64,000 bases of DNA from Ochrobactrum sp. Q0168 (GCF_016427605.1 NZ_JAELXQ010000003.1:292630-356629); one strand, 5' to 3'. Shown: positions 17,411 through 26,763, numbered from the stretch's first letter. Notes: generated from the sequence alone by a model not told the origin. Program-made: numbers and translations.

Positions 17411-18184
17411 ATGTTTCTCGAAAAGTTCAGAATTGACGGCAAAATTGCGGTCGTCACGGGCGCCGCGCGCGGCATAGGCCTTTCTGCCTCTGAAGCGCTG
17501 GCGGAAGCTGGTGCGAAGGTAGTGCTCACCGATATGAGCCAGGAACTGCTGGACAAGGCTCTCGCTGAACTCGCCGCCAAGGGCTACAGCGTCGAGGGCG
17601 AACTGCTGGATGTTACGGATGTTGAAGGCGTTCAGCGCGTGCATGATTTAATTATTGCGCGACATGGCCGCGTCGATATCCTCGTCAACAATGCCGGTAT
17701 CGCGATCAGCAATCATCCTGCTGAAACCATGGCCGATGATGTCTGGAACAAGGTGATCGACGTCAATTTGAATGGCGTGTTCTGGTGCTGCCGCGCGTTC
17801 GGTAAGTCGATGCTGGAAAATGGCTCCGGCAATATCGTCAATGTGGGGTCCATGTCCGGTTTCGTGGTCAACCGCCCGCAGGAACAGGCGAACTACAACG
17901 CATCCAAGGCCGCAGTGCACCACCTGACACGTTCGCTGGCTGCTGAATGGGGCGCACGTGGGGTTCGCGTCAACTCGGTAGCGCCGACCTATATCGACAC
18001 AGAAATGAACAAATATGTCTATGATGATCCTGAAATGTATCGTCATTGGGTTGGTGGCACACCAATGAACCGTCTTGGGCGCACGGACGAAGTCGCCTCT
18101 GTCATTCTTTTCCTTGCAAGCGAGGCATCAAGCCTCATGACCGGCTCGATCGTTCTGGCCGATGGAGGCTATGTATGTTGGTAA
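17411..18184 (+). CDS. SDR-family oxidoreductase (polyol/sugar dehydrogenase type)
   Basis: A 257-aa classical SDR. The ATG at 17411 follows AAGGA by 10 nt; the alternative TTG at 17375 lies inside the HAD gene. Cofactor motif T-G-A-A-R-G-I-G, then V-L-T-D-M (Asp after strand 2, suggesting NAD preference), N-N-A-G-I-A, Ser in V-G-S-M-S-G, and Y-N-A-S-K. The C-terminal A-D-G-G-Y-V-C-W resembles polyol dehydrogenases. It overlaps the next gene by 10 nt and probably makes the ketose that the kinase uses. Confidence 0.9.
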   Translation: MFLEKFRIDGKIAVVTGAARGIGLSASEALAEAGAKVVLTDMSQELLDKALAELAAKGYSVEGELLDVTDVEGVQRVHDLIIARHGRVDILVNNAGIAISNHPAETMADDVWNKVIDVNLNGVFWCCRAFGKSMLENGSGNIVNVGSMSGFVVNRPQEQANYNASKAAVHHLTRSLAAEWGARGVRVNSVAPTYIDTEMNKYVYDDPEMYRHWVGGTPMNRLGRTDEVASVILFLASEASSLMTGSIVLADGGYVCW

Positions 18185-19260
18185 ATGCAGTTTCAACCGT
18201 GCGCGGTGCGCGCTTTCCCGGTCGGTACATTCAAGGCGCAGGCGTTATCGCGCGTCTTGGAGAAGAGGCAGCAAGCTTCGGCGATAAGGCAGTCGTTCTT
18301 CTCGATAATGGTATTTTTGACATCCTGGAGCCAAAGGTCGATGCGGCTTTTGCCTCTGGTCCAGAGGCGCGCATCGTGCGCCATGGCGGCGAATGCTCCG
18401 AAAGCCAAATCGCGGCTCTCGTTGCACAAGCCCGTGAAGCAGGCGCGAAAGTCGTTATCGGGGTTGGCGGCGGCAAGGCGTTGGATACGGCGAAAGCTGC
18501 GGCGCGCGATCTTGCCCTCCCATCGATCATCTTCCCGACCATTGCGGCGTCCGATGCCCCATGCAGCGCGCTTGCCGTTGTCTATAATGACGATGGTTCG
18601 GTGGCTTATGATACGTTTCTGCCAAGCAACCCTAATCTGGTTCTGGTCGATACAGCGCTGATCGCACAGGCTCCGGCGCGCTTCCTCGCTGCTGGTATCG
18701 GTGATGCACTTGCCACCTTTTATGAAGCAGACTCCTGCCGCCAGTCCGGCGCTTTCAACTGCATGAAAATGCAAGGCGTCAGTCTTGCTTATGAAGTTGC
18801 ACGTTTCTGCCGCGATACGATCTTTGAATTTGGCGCAGCGTCGCTCAAGGAGTGCGACGCCAAGCAGGCAGGTCCAGCGATGGAACGCGTGATCGAAGCG
18901 AATATCCTGCTTTCGGGCGTCGGCTTTGAATCAGGCGGGGTGGCGGCTGCTCATGCTATTCATCATGGCCTTTGCGAGTTGGATGATGTTCATCACCATC
19001 TACATGGTGAAAAAGTCGCCATCGGTGTTCTCGCTGGCCTCAAGCTGCACGGTGCGGAAGAAGAATTCCAGAAGGTTCGCGAATTTTGTCTTTCCGTGCG
19101 GTTACCAACCCGTCTTGCCGATATCGGCATCGAAGACGCGACGGACGAGAAACTGGAAATCGTCGCCAAGCGCGCCTGCCGCGCCGGTGAAATCATTCAC
19201 AATGAGCCGATCAAGGTAACGCCGGATATGGTCGTCGCCGCATTAAAGCAGCTCATCTAG
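18175..19260 (+). CDS. Glycerol-dehydrogenase-like iron/zinc alcohol dehydrogenase (GldA family)
   Basis: A 361-aa protein of the GldA group. The ATG at 18175 lies within the end of the SDR gene and gives the usual N-terminus (G-R-Y-I-Q-G-A-G-V-I near residue 15). NAD motif G-V-G-G-G-K-A-L-D-T-A-K; probable metal ligands are Asp in G-I-G-D-A-L-A-T, His in A-A-H-A-I-H-H-G, and His in H-H-H-L-H-G. It probably oxidises a small polyol or hydroxyketone in the Module B pathway; glycerol itself is only one possibility. Confidence 0.9.
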   Translation: MLVNAVSTVRGARFPGRYIQGAGVIARLGEEAASFGDKAVVLLDNGIFDILEPKVDAAFASGPEARIVRHGGECSESQIAALVAQAREAGAKVVIGVGGGKALDTAKAAARDLALPSIIFPTIAASDAPCSALAVVYNDDGSVAYDTFLPSNPNLVLVDTALIAQAPARFLAAGIGDALATFYEADSCRQSGAFNCMKMQGVSLAYEVARFCRDTIFEFGAASLKECDAKQAGPAMERVIEANILLSGVGFESGGVAAAHAIHHGLCELDDVHHHLHGEKVAIGVLAGLKLHGAEEEFQKVREFCLSVRLPTRLADIGIEDATDEKLEIVAKRACRAGEIIHNEPIKVTPDMVVAALKQLI

Positions 19261-19279
19261 CGTTTATCGGGAGGTTATC

Positions 19280-20038
19280 ATGCAGGAAGTTATTTCGTCT
19301 TTCGCCAAAGACCTGTTTGCAGGCAAGCGTGTTTTGGTTTCGGGCGCAACGAGTGGCATCGGTCTTGAAATGGCGCGCGGGTTTGCAGCGCTTGGTGCTT
19401 CTGTCGCGGCCAGCGGAAGCTCTGTAGCCAAGATCGAAAAGGCTGAGAAAGACGATGCCAACAAGGGCATTGAGTTCTATGAACTCGACGTACGTAGCAA
19501 TGACGATGCCATTGCCTTCATGGAGAAGCAGACACGGATCGATGTGCTGATCAACGCGCAGGGCGTTGCCCGTGACACGTCAGAATGGGAGAACGATGTG
19601 TTCAACGATGTCATGGACATCAACTTGAACAGCATTTTCCGCCTCACCATGGCCGCATATCCAAAGCTGAAGGAAAGCAAGGGATCGGTGATCGCGATCG
19701 CTTCGATGTTGAGCTATCTCGCCGATACAGGTGTGCCAGCTTACACCGCAAGCAAGACCGGTATTCTTGGGCTTACGCGCGTTCTTGCGCATAAGTTTGG
19801 TCCAGATGGTGTGCGCGTGAACGCTATCGGACCGGGCTATCATCGCACGGATATGACGCGTGCTCTGTGGGAAAACCCAGCTACCGAGAAGCCTATCGCG
19901 CAGCGCGCAGCCCTAAAACGCTGGGGAGAAACAGAGGATTTGGTTGGCGCAGCTCTATTCCTTGCGTCGCCTGCGGCTTGTTTCATCACTGGTGTCACAC
20001 TGCCCGTAGATGGTGGCTTTCATACTGGTTGTCTGTAA
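19280..20038 (+). CDS. SDR-family oxidoreductase
   Basis: A 252-aa classical SDR, last gene of the rightward Module B operon, 19 nt after the GldA-like gene with GGGAGG before its ATG. Cofactor motif S-G-A-T-S-G-I-G; N-A-Q-G-V-A replaces the usual N-N-A-G; Ser in I-A-S-M-L-S; Y-T-A-S-K. The C-terminal P-V-D-G-G-F is typical. Two SDRs plus GldA in one operon imply several redox steps on a polyhydroxylated substrate. Confidence 0.88.
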   Translation: MQEVISSFAKDLFAGKRVLVSGATSGIGLEMARGFAALGASVAASGSSVAKIEKAEKDDANKGIEFYELDVRSNDDAIAFMEKQTRIDVLINAQGVARDTSEWENDVFNDVMDINLNSIFRLTMAAYPKLKESKGSVIAIASMLSYLADTGVPAYTASKTGILGLTRVLAHKFGPDGVRVNAIGPGYHRTDMTRALWENPATEKPIAQRAALKRWGETEDLVGAALFLASPAACFITGVTLPVDGGFHTGCL

Positions 20039-20389
20039 AAAGACGCCGCTAATCTTTACGTCATGGAATGATCATATCATGTTCCATGAGAAGACTATAA
20101 ATAGCTAAATCAAGTAAATCCGGTAAGTCGGAATCCTTGGTCAAGTCTCGATGGTGTCATTGGCTAAGCCGGCGGCACTATCGGCGTTTCCTAGAAGAAA
20201 CTTTTACTTTGTTTTCCATCTTTTTGTAATTTTAATACGCATTATTTTACTATTGAAGAGATATTTGTCTAGAAAACGCCAAATAATATCGTTGACATTT
20301 ATTATTATGAATATTTACTACACTTATGACGATTTATATACCGCAGCCATTTCCGGGGCGGTGTAGATGGGCGGCAATGGGAGGTTGAA
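20039..20389 (+). promoter_or_regulatory. Intergenic region with inverted repeat and promoter of the frc-like operon
   Basis: This 351-nt AT-rich gap has no credible gene. An inverted repeat, CATGGAA (20062-20068) with TTCCATG (20082-20088), encloses TGATCATATCATG. It has no T run, so an operator is as likely as a terminator. TTGACA at 20292-20297 and TTACTA at 20315-20320, 17 bp apart, are a plausible promoter for the gene at 20390. Confidence 0.45.
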
Positions 20390-21427
20390 ATGGGATTGTT
20401 TTCACGCCGTTTAGGGATTGGGCTTGTTGCGATTGCAGTGACATCCGCGGCAGGTTTGACTGCGGCAAGCGCACAAGCACCGGCTAGTGCTTGCGTTATC
20501 ACAAAGACGGATACCAATCCGTTTTTCATAACTATGAAAAATGCTGCGATCGAAGAAGCCAAGAAGCAGAATATCAAGCTCTCAATGTATGCCGGTCGCG
20601 ATGATGGTGACAGTATCAGCCAGATCGAAGCGCTTGAAACTTGCATTCTCGCGGGCGTGAAGGGCATCCTGATCGACCCATCGGACAGCAAAGCAGTGGT
20701 TCCGGCCATCCAGAAAGCTCGCGCAGCAGGTATCATGGTTGTTGCGTTCGACAGCCCTGTTGAACCTTATGATGCAGTGGATGCCACTTTTGCTACCGAC
20801 AATTTCAAGGCAGGCGAATTGATCGGCCAATGGGTCAAGGCGAAGCTCGGGGACGAAGCTTCCAATGCGCGTATTGCGTTTCTTGATCTTAATGCCTCCC
20901 AGCCGACGCTGGATGTTCAACGCGATCAAGGGTTCATGACCGGCTTCGGGATTGACACCAAAAACGTTAATGTCATCGGCGATGAAGATGACAAGCGGAT
21001 AATCGGTCACGACGTTACGAATGGTAATGAAGAGGGTGGCCGGTCTGCTATGGAAAATCTGCTCCAACGCGATCCGTCTCTCAACGTGGTCTATACGATC
21101 AATGAACCTGCTGCTGCGGGAGCGTTTGAAACACTGAAGTCGCTCGGCATGTCCGATAAGGTTTTGCTCGTTTCCATTGATGGTGGCTGTCAGGGTGTGA
21201 AGAATATTAAGGCTGGAACACTTGCTGCGACGTCACAGCAATATCCAGACCGAATGTCTATCCTGGGAATTCAGGCAATTCGCAAATGGGTTGATACTGG
21301 CGAGAAGCCGAAGCTTGAAGACGGTGCACATTTCTTCGATACGGGCGTTTCGCTTGTGACCGATGATGCGGTTGAGGGTGTCTCTTCAATCAGCGTTGCA
21401 GAAGCCCTGGAGAAGTGCTGGGGCTGA
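20390..21427 (+). CDS. frcB: Sugar ABC transporter substrate-binding protein, FrcB-like (fructose type)
   Basis: A 345-aa periplasmic protein with a Sec signal ending near A-S-A-Q-A. GGGAGG precedes the ATG. The stretches [21 protein letters not shown] and A-T-F-A-T-D-N-F are, from memory, characteristic of rhizobial FrcB, which binds fructose and also ribose or mannose. The downstream permease plus single-domain ATPase match the frcBCA layout. Assignment to fructose is inference; related ligands are possible. Confidence 0.82.
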   Translation: MGLFSRRLGIGLVAIAVTSAAGLTAASAQAPASACVITKTDTNPFFITMKNAAIEEAKKQNIKLSMYAGRDDGDSISQIEALETCILAGVKGILIDPSDSKAVVPAIQKARAAGIMVVAFDSPVEPYDAVDATFATDNFKAGELIGQWVKAKLGDEASNARIAFLDLNASQPTLDVQRDQGFMTGFGIDTKNVNVIGDEDDKRIIGHDVTNGNEEGGRSAMENLLQRDPSLNVVYTINEPAAAGAFETLKSLGMSDKVLLVSIDGGCQGVKNIKAGTLAATSQQYPDRMSILGIQAIRKWVDTGEKPKLEDGAHFFDTGVSLVTDDAVEGVSSISVAEALEKCWG

Positions 21428-21540
21428 AAAACCTTCGCTATCCAAGAAGATTCGGGCGTGGCATCGGGTCTTCATGGGACCACGTAGTTCCAGCTTTCTG
21501 ATAGGACCAATGTCAAATTGGCTCCGCGCTGGAAGAGTTC

Positions 21541-22611
21541 ATGGGCAAGATCATGACACAAGTAGACGACTTTGAGAGCGTGATACGTAACAGTGATACA
21601 CGCATTGCAAAATTCCAATCAAAGCGATCCTTTGGACGGTTTGTTCAAGATAGCGTCCACGGCAATCCAGCAATTATCCCGTTATTGATTCTGCTGTTGA
21701 CCGTTACCGGCTTCGGCCTGTTGACGAGTGGCCGGTTTTTCTCGGCTTTCACTTTGACCCTTATTCTCCAACAAGTAGCGATCGTCGGAATTGTCGCTGC
21801 CGCGCAGAGCTTAGTCATTCTCACCAAAGGCATTGATCTCTCGGTTGGTGCAATCATGGTTCTCACGTCGGTTGTGATGGGGGCCTGTGTTTTTCGTTAT
21901 GGCCTTCCGGCGCCAGTGGCAATTTTGATTGGGCTGGCTCTTGGTGCTTTCTGTGGTTACATCAACGGCATTCTTGTTTCCGTTGTGAAGCTACCAGCCT
22001 TTATCGTGACGCTTGGTACATGGCAGATATTCCTAGCCAGCAACTTCATTTACTCGGGCAATGAGACCATACCCAGTGCGCGAATATCGGAAACGGCACC
22101 ATTGCTGCAGTTTTTCGGACAATCAGTGCAGCTTGGGGGGGCAGTCTTTACCTATGGTGTGATTGCCATGGTGTTACTCATAAGCTTGTTATGGTATGTG
22201 CTTAATCATACCGCATGGGGGCGGCATGTTTATGCCGTGGGCGACGATGCGGCTGCGGCAGAACTGGCAGGCGTTCGGGTTCGCCGCATGTTGATAAGCG
22301 TTTACATTCTCTCCGGTGTCATCTGTGCATTTGCGGGTTGGGTTTTGATAGGCCGTCTTGGGTCTGTCACGCCGACTGCTGGACAGTTCACCAATATTGA
22401 GTCGATCACTGCGGTTGTAATTGGCGGCACATCGTTATTTGGCGGGCGAGGTTCCATCCTTGGCACAATCTTCGGTGCGCTTACGGTAGGTTGTTTTTCG
22501 CTGGGGTTACGGCTGGTTGGAGCCGATCCACAATGGACTTACCTGCTCATCGGCGTTCTATCGATTGTCGCCGTTGCCATTGACCAAGGATTGAGAAAGG
22601 TCAATCTGTGA
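21541..22611 (+). CDS. frcC: Sugar ABC transporter permease, FrcC-like
   Basis: A 356-aa polytopic permease with a roughly 40-residue cytoplasmic N-terminus. K-G-I-D-L-S-V-G-A in the conserved loop and G-G-T-S-L-F-G-G-R-G-S near the end are as in RbsC/FrcC proteins. The start is at 21541 (GGAAGAG upstream), with an in-frame ATG at 21553. A 113-nt gap separates it from the binding-protein gene. The stop overlaps the ATPase ATG (TGATG). Confidence 0.87.
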   Translation: MGKIMTQVDDFESVIRNSDTRIAKFQSKRSFGRFVQDSVHGNPAIIPLLILLLTVTGFGLLTSGRFFSAFTLTLILQQVAIVGIVAAAQSLVILTKGIDLSVGAIMVLTSVVMGACVFRYGLPAPVAILIGLALGAFCGYINGILVSVVKLPAFIVTLGTWQIFLASNFIYSGNETIPSARISETAPLLQFFGQSVQLGGAVFTYGVIAMVLLISLLWYVLNHTAWGRHVYAVGDDAAAAELAGVRVRRMLISVYILSGVICAFAGWVLIGRLGSVTPTAGQFTNIESITAVVIGGTSLFGGRGSILGTIFGALTVGCFSLGLRLVGADPQWTYLLIGVLSIVAVAIDQGLRKVNL

Positions 22612-23372
22612 TGTCTGCAAATCCGATTTTCAAAGCACGTGGTTTGACGAAACGCTACGGCCATGTTGTGGCACTGGATGGAGCGGATTTCGATCTCTAT
22701 CCTAACGAAATCCTCGCGGTTATTGGGGATAATGGTGCGGGTAAGTCCTCATTAATCAAAGTTCTCTCTGGCGCGACGAAACCAGATGCAGGCGAGATCG
22801 AATTGATGGGAAAGTCAGTTCATTTCCGTTCAGCACTGGAAGCGCGCGAAGCGGGCGTTGAAACTGTGTACCAGAATTTGGCGCTTTCCCCGGCTCTGTC
22901 CATTGTGGATAATATGTTTCTTGGACGCGAAATCCGTAAAACTGGCTTTTCAGGCCGATTTCTTCGTCGCCTTGATCGCAAAAAAATGCGCGAAGTCGCT
23001 CGCGAAAAGCTCTCCGAACTGGGATTGATGACGATCCAGAATATTGACCAGCCGGTGGAAGGGCTCTCAGGAGGGCAAAGACAGGGAATCGCGGTCGCCC
23101 GTTCGGTCGCGTTCGCTTCGCAAGTTATCATTCTTGATGAACCGACGGCCGCTCTCGGTGTGAAGGAGTCGCGCAAAGTACTCGACCTCCTATTGGATGT
23201 TAAGAAACGCGGGCTGCCGATCGTACTGATCAGTCACAATATGCCGCATGTTTTTGAAGTTGCCGACCGTATTCATATTCAGCGGCTTGGAAAACGCGCG
23301 GCTGTCGTGAAACCATCAGAGATTTCCATGTCCGATGCAGTCGCCATCATGACTGGGGCTAAAACTTTATAA
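22611..23372 (+). CDS. frcA: Single-domain sugar ABC transporter ATPase, FrcA-like
   Basis: A 253-aa ATPase with one nucleotide-binding domain, unlike the two fused RbsA-type ATPases earlier in the window. Walker A G-D-N-G-A-G-K-S (39-46), signature L-S-G-G-Q-R-Q, Walker B V-I-I-L-D-E-P-T, H-loop I-S-H-N. A GTG three bases upstream is an alternative start. One-domain CUT2 ATPases are known from the FrcA group, which supports the fructose-type call. Confidence 0.85.
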   Translation: MSANPIFKARGLTKRYGHVVALDGADFDLYPNEILAVIGDNGAGKSSLIKVLSGATKPDAGEIELMGKSVHFRSALEAREAGVETVYQNLALSPALSIVDNMFLGREIRKTGFSGRFLRRLDRKKMREVAREKLSELGLMTIQNIDQPVEGLSGGQRQGIAVARSVAFASQVIILDEPTAALGVKESRKVLDLLLDVKKRGLPIVLISHNMPHVFEVADRIHIQRLGKRAAVVKPSEISMSDAVAIMTGAKTL

Positions 23373-23402
23373 GCCTATATTATCGAACTGCGGGGAAAAT
23401 AG

Positions 23403-23429
23403 CCGGGTGCTATCAAGTGTAGCACTCGG
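23403..23429 (-). terminator. Hairpin between convergent operons, probable terminator
   Basis: CCGGGTGCTA (23403-23412) pairs with TAGCACTCGG (23420-23429), ten pairs with one G-T, loop 7 nt. Read on the minus strand it is followed by CTATTTTCC, a short U tract. It suits the leftward dpp-like operon best and may also stop the rightward one. Confidence 0.6.
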
Positions 23430-23441
23430 CCGGCGTCTGAC

Positions 23442-25079
23442 TTAGTGAAGTCCAGGAATCGCAGCAACCAGACTGCGAGTGTAGGCATTGGCCGGATTGC
23501 CGAAAATTCGGCTCGGCGGACCAGATTCCACGACTGTACCGCGATGCATGACTAAAACATCATCGCAAATTTGGCTGGCAACCCGCAAGTCGTGCGTGAT
23601 GAAGATAATCGCAAGGTCACGGTCCTTCTGCACTTTTTGCAATAATTCAAGAATCTGGGCCTGTATCGAGACGTCGAGAGCAGAAACCGCTTCGTCGGCA
23701 ATTAGAATTTCTGGGTCTAGCATAAGGGCGCGTGCAATGCCGACGCGTTGTCTCTGCCCGCCTGAGAACTCGTGGGGAAATCGTTCCATGGCACCGCGAT
23801 CAAGACCGACCAGTTCGAGTGTTTCCAGTGCACGCTTGCGAACCTCTTTGGGTTCTTGCCCATGGGTGACAGGACCCACCATCAGGGACATGCCGATCGT
23901 ATGACGCGGATTGAGGGAAGCGAAGGGGTCTTGAAATACCATTTGGATGCGGGGGCGAAGCGGACGAAACTCCGCTTCCGATAGTGGAGCAATATCTTTC
24001 TCCTCGAAGAAAATGTTTCCGGAATCGACGTCCGTCAGTTTCATGAGAACGCGTCCGAGAGAGCTTTTTCCTGAGCCACTTTCGCCAACGACACCCAGAG
24101 TTTGTCCCCGCTTTAAAGTGAAACTTACTTCCTGAAGTGCTGGGACGACACGCTTTCGGCCAAACATGCCTGAACCAACGTGATAGGTCTTCGTCAGTTT
24201 GGATGCTTCAAGTATAATATCTGATTGTCCGGCAGCTGTTCTATCGTCTTCGCGCATATGAGGAACGGCTGCGATGAGACGCTGGGTGTAAGGGTGCTTC
24301 GGGTTCACGAGCACGTCTGCGGCAGAACCTTGTTCAACCAGATTGCCCTTTTCCATCACGATCACGCTGTCGGCGATTTCAGAAACCACGCCGAAGTCGT
24401 GCGTGATAAACATGACACTCATGCCTTTACGTTTTTGAATCTTGCGTATGAGGTCCAAAATCTGCGCTTGCGTCGTAACATCGAGTGCTGTCGTGGGTTC
24501 GTCAGCGATCAGGACATCGGGGTCGAGCGCCAAAGCCATTGCGATCATGACACGCTGACGCTGTCCACCTGACAGTCGGAGCGGATATTGGTGTTGAATG
24601 ACCTCCGGGTCAGGCAGTCCAACTTCGGTCAGAAGTTCCACAATTTTGGCCTTGCGTTTCGCAGCGTCACCATAATCATGGGCGACAAGAACCTCCTCGA
24701 TCTGGTCGCGAATAGTCATCAATGGGTTGAGGGACGACAAAGGATCTTGAAATATGATCGATACGGATTTTCCACGCAACAGCCTGCGCTGGCGCTCAGG
24801 CATTTTGAGGAGGTCCGACCCCCTGAAGTCGATTTCGCCTCCTGAAATTTGCATGGTGGATGGTAGCAGCCCCATGATCGTATTTGCGGTGACTGATTTT
24901 CCAGAACCGGATTCGCCGATGATGCAGAGGATTTCACCAGCCCGGAGCTCGAAGGAAATATCGCGAACAGCGAATTGCCTGTCCATGCCCTTGGGCAGCC
25001 CAATGCTTAAATTACGCACTGATAAAATAGCATTGACCGACTTGCTGTTGTCCGTAGCTGAACCTGTGCTCTGCATCAT
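23442..25079 (-). CDS. Peptide/nickel-type ABC transporter ATPase, fused DppD-DppF
   Basis: A 545-aa cytoplasmic protein with two complete nucleotide-binding domains. Each has Walker A G-E-S-G-S-G-K-S, a signature (L-S-G-G-Q-R-Q and F-S-G-G-Q-R-Q) and Walker B (I-A-D-E-P-T and I-A-D-E-A-V). Each half ends in the oligopeptide-family C-terminal domain (N-P-K-H-P-Y-T-Q-R-L and N-P-A-N-A-Y-T-R-S-L). Fusions of this kind occur in glutathione or opine/peptide importers (GsiA type). It is separated from its permeases by a cupin and an aldehyde dehydrogenase gene. Confidence 0.92.
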   Translation of the reverse strand: MMQSTGSATDNSKSVNAILSVRNLSIGLPKGMDRQFAVRDISFELRAGEILCIIGESGSGKSVTANTIMGLLPSTMQISGGEIDFRGSDLLKMPERQRRLLRGKSVSIIFQDPLSSLNPLMTIRDQIEEVLVAHDYGDAAKRKAKIVELLTEVGLPDPEVIQHQYPLRLSGGQRQRVMIAMALALDPDVLIADEPTTALDVTTQAQILDLIRKIQKRKGMSVMFITHDFGVVSEIADSVIVMEKGNLVEQGSAADVLVNPKHPYTQRLIAAVPHMREDDRTAAGQSDIILEASKLTKTYHVGSGMFGRKRVVPALQEVSFTLKRGQTLGVVGESGSGKSSLGRVLMKLTDVDSGNIFFEEKDIAPLSEAEFRPLRPRIQMVFQDPFASLNPRHTIGMSLMVGPVTHGQEPKEVRKRALETLELVGLDRGAMERFPHEFSGGQRQRVGIARALMLDPEILIADEAVSALDVSIQAQILELLQKVQKDRDLAIIFITHDLRVASQICDDVLVMHRGTVVESGPPSRIFGNPANAYTRSLVAAIPGLH

Positions 25080-25134
25080 CGTTGTTCCCGAAAATCAATT
25101 GTAGTGCGAGGGGCTTGGAAGCCTCATTTTGTTG

Positions 25135-25174
25135 GGATGCTTTGCATCCTGGAGAGAGCCGCAAAATTTGCGGC
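25135..25174 (-). repeat. Double intercistronic hairpin between aldehyde dehydrogenase and ATPase genes
   Basis: Two adjacent stem-loops: GGATGC-TTT-GCATCC (25135-25149) and GCCGCAAA-A-TTTGCGGC (25158-25174). Neither is followed by a U tract. Probable mRNA processing or stability element; partial termination is possible. Confidence 0.6.
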
Positions 25175-25193
25175 CCTCGCGTCGTGAATGCTG

Positions 25194-26666
25194 TCAGCCT
25201 TGAATATAGACCACATGCGTTTCAGTGAATTCATACAGGCCATGTTTGCCGTCGGCGCCACCTATGCCGGATTTGCGGCGACCCGCGTGAAAGCCCTGCA
25301 TCGCTTCAAAGTTTTCGCGATTGATATAAGTTTCACCGAATTTGAGTTCACGGCTGGCCTTCATCGCGGCATTGAGATTGGATGTGTAGATGGACGAAGT
25401 CAGGCCATAGTCGGAGTCATTGGCAAGCGCGATTGCTTCATCTAGGCTATCGACGATCTGGATTGGCAGCACGGGGCCAAACGTCTCTTTTCGCATGATG
25501 TCCATGTGGGACTGTGCGTTGACGATCAGTGTCGGTTCGTAGTGGAAGCCTGACGGGCGGTCTGCAATCTTGCCGCCAGTGACAATTTTTGCACCATCAG
25601 CTACCGCTATTTCGACGGCTCGGGAAACCTTGTCGAGACCGGCCTGATTGATCAGTGGGCCCATCTCTAGGTCGGTTTCTTGTGATGGGTCGCCATATCG
25701 AGTGGCTTCAAAGAGAGCTTTGAGCTTTTCCACCAGCGCGTCGTGAACCGGACGCTCCACATAGACCCGCTCGGCACAGTTGCAAACCTGTCCGGTATTG
25801 ATGACACGTGAAGCGTAGATGGCTTTGGCTGCGAGATCGAGATCGGCGTCGGCCAGAACAATCGCCGGCGCTTTGCCACCCAGTTCGAGATTAACGCGTG
25901 TCAGATTTTTTCCTGCGGCCTGCATGATGTGCGAACCGGTCGCAACGCTGCCAGTAAAGGTGATTAGATCCACGTCCGGGTGATTGACGAGCGCTTCGCC
26001 CGAAGATGCGCCGCGACCGCCCACCAAGTTGAACACACCCGCGGGCAGATCGGTTTCGGCCACGAGTTGCGCGAAGATGAAGGCGTTGATGGGCGTTTCT
26101 TCGCTGGGCTTGATGACAATCGTATTTCCCGTAGTGAGCGCGGGGGCCAGTTTGCGCGCGATGAGGAAAAACGGAAAGTTCCAGGGCAAGATACCTGCGA
26201 CCACGCCGATTGGCTTGCGCAGCAATAGCATTGTCTCGTTCGGGCGATCACTGGTCAGGATTTCGCCTTCGAGACGGCGTGCCCATTCTGCCATATAGTC
26301 GATATAGTCGGCGGTAAAGTCAACTTCGACCTGGGCGAGGCCAGCCGTCTTGCCTTGTTCCTTGATGATGACATCGGCAAGCTCAATGCGGTGTTCCCGA
26401 ATCTTCGCCGAAATCTGGCGCAGGTATTGAGCGCGTTCGATAGCGGGAAGTTTCTCCCAGGAGGTTAGCGCCTTGCGGGCCGCTTTGACAGCGTGATCGA
26501 CATCAGCTTCCGATGCATCTGGAACGCGCCCCAGCAGGTCGCCCGTCGCGGGATTGAACACATCGATGTAATTGTCGGCGATGCCAGTAAAGGCACCATC
26601 GACATAGTTTTGATAATCGAGAGGCTGCGAGGAAAAATTTGCGGAAACAGATCGTTTGGATGCCAT
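25194..26666 (-). CDS. NAD(P)-dependent aldehyde dehydrogenase (AldA-like)
   Basis: A 490-aa ALDH. The ATG at 26666 follows GGAGGAG; a longer upstream reading lacks family sequence. The catalytic Glu is in L-E-L-G-G-K and the catalytic Cys in T-G-Q-V-C-N-C-A-E-R, a stretch I recall from E. coli AldA (lactaldehyde/glycolaldehyde dehydrogenase). G-S-V-A-T-G-S is the cofactor loop. It would oxidise the aldehyde released by the FAD oxidoreductases of this cluster. A succinate-semialdehyde-type substrate cannot be excluded. Confidence 0.9.
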   Translation of the reverse strand: MASKRSVSANFSSQPLDYQNYVDGAFTGIADNYIDVFNPATGDLLGRVPDASEADVDHAVKAARKALTSWEKLPAIERAQYLRQISAKIREHRIELADVIIKEQGKTAGLAQVEVDFTADYIDYMAEWARRLEGEILTSDRPNETMLLLRKPIGVVAGILPWNFPFFLIARKLAPALTTGNTIVIKPSEETPINAFIFAQLVAETDLPAGVFNLVGGRGASSGEALVNHPDVDLITFTGSVATGSHIMQAAGKNLTRVNLELGGKAPAIVLADADLDLAAKAIYASRVINTGQVCNCAERVYVERPVHDALVEKLKALFEATRYGDPSQETDLEMGPLINQAGLDKVSRAVEIAVADGAKIVTGGKIADRPSGFHYEPTLIVNAQSHMDIMRKETFGPVLPIQIVDSLDEAIALANDSDYGLTSSIYTSNLNAAMKASRELKFGETYINRENFEAMQGFHAGRRKSGIGGADGKHGLYEFTETHVVYIQG

Positions 26667-26721
26667 GATTGAACTCCTCCAGAGAATTAGTCTTCTGCCT
26701 GGTCGTTTTAAGCGACACTGC

Positions 26722-26763
26722 TTTGAGTCCCGGTAGATCTTTGCATATCTGCCGGGACTCAAA
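26722..26763 (-). repeat. Long intercistronic hairpin (17-bp stem) between cupin and aldehyde dehydrogenase genes
   Basis: The 17-nt arms at 26722-26738 and 26747-26763 pair throughout with one G-T wobble, loop CTTTGCAT (8 nt). No U tract follows on either strand. It fills most of the 106-nt gap and is probably an RNA stability or processing element within the leftward operon. Confidence 0.75.

Noticed and set aside
7233..19260. Sulfoquinovose Entner-Doudoroff or erythritol operon
   Set aside because: No sugar-acid dehydratase, SMP30-type lactonase or sulfolactaldehyde enzyme, and no erythritol-type kinase/dehydrogenase set; the family list does not match.
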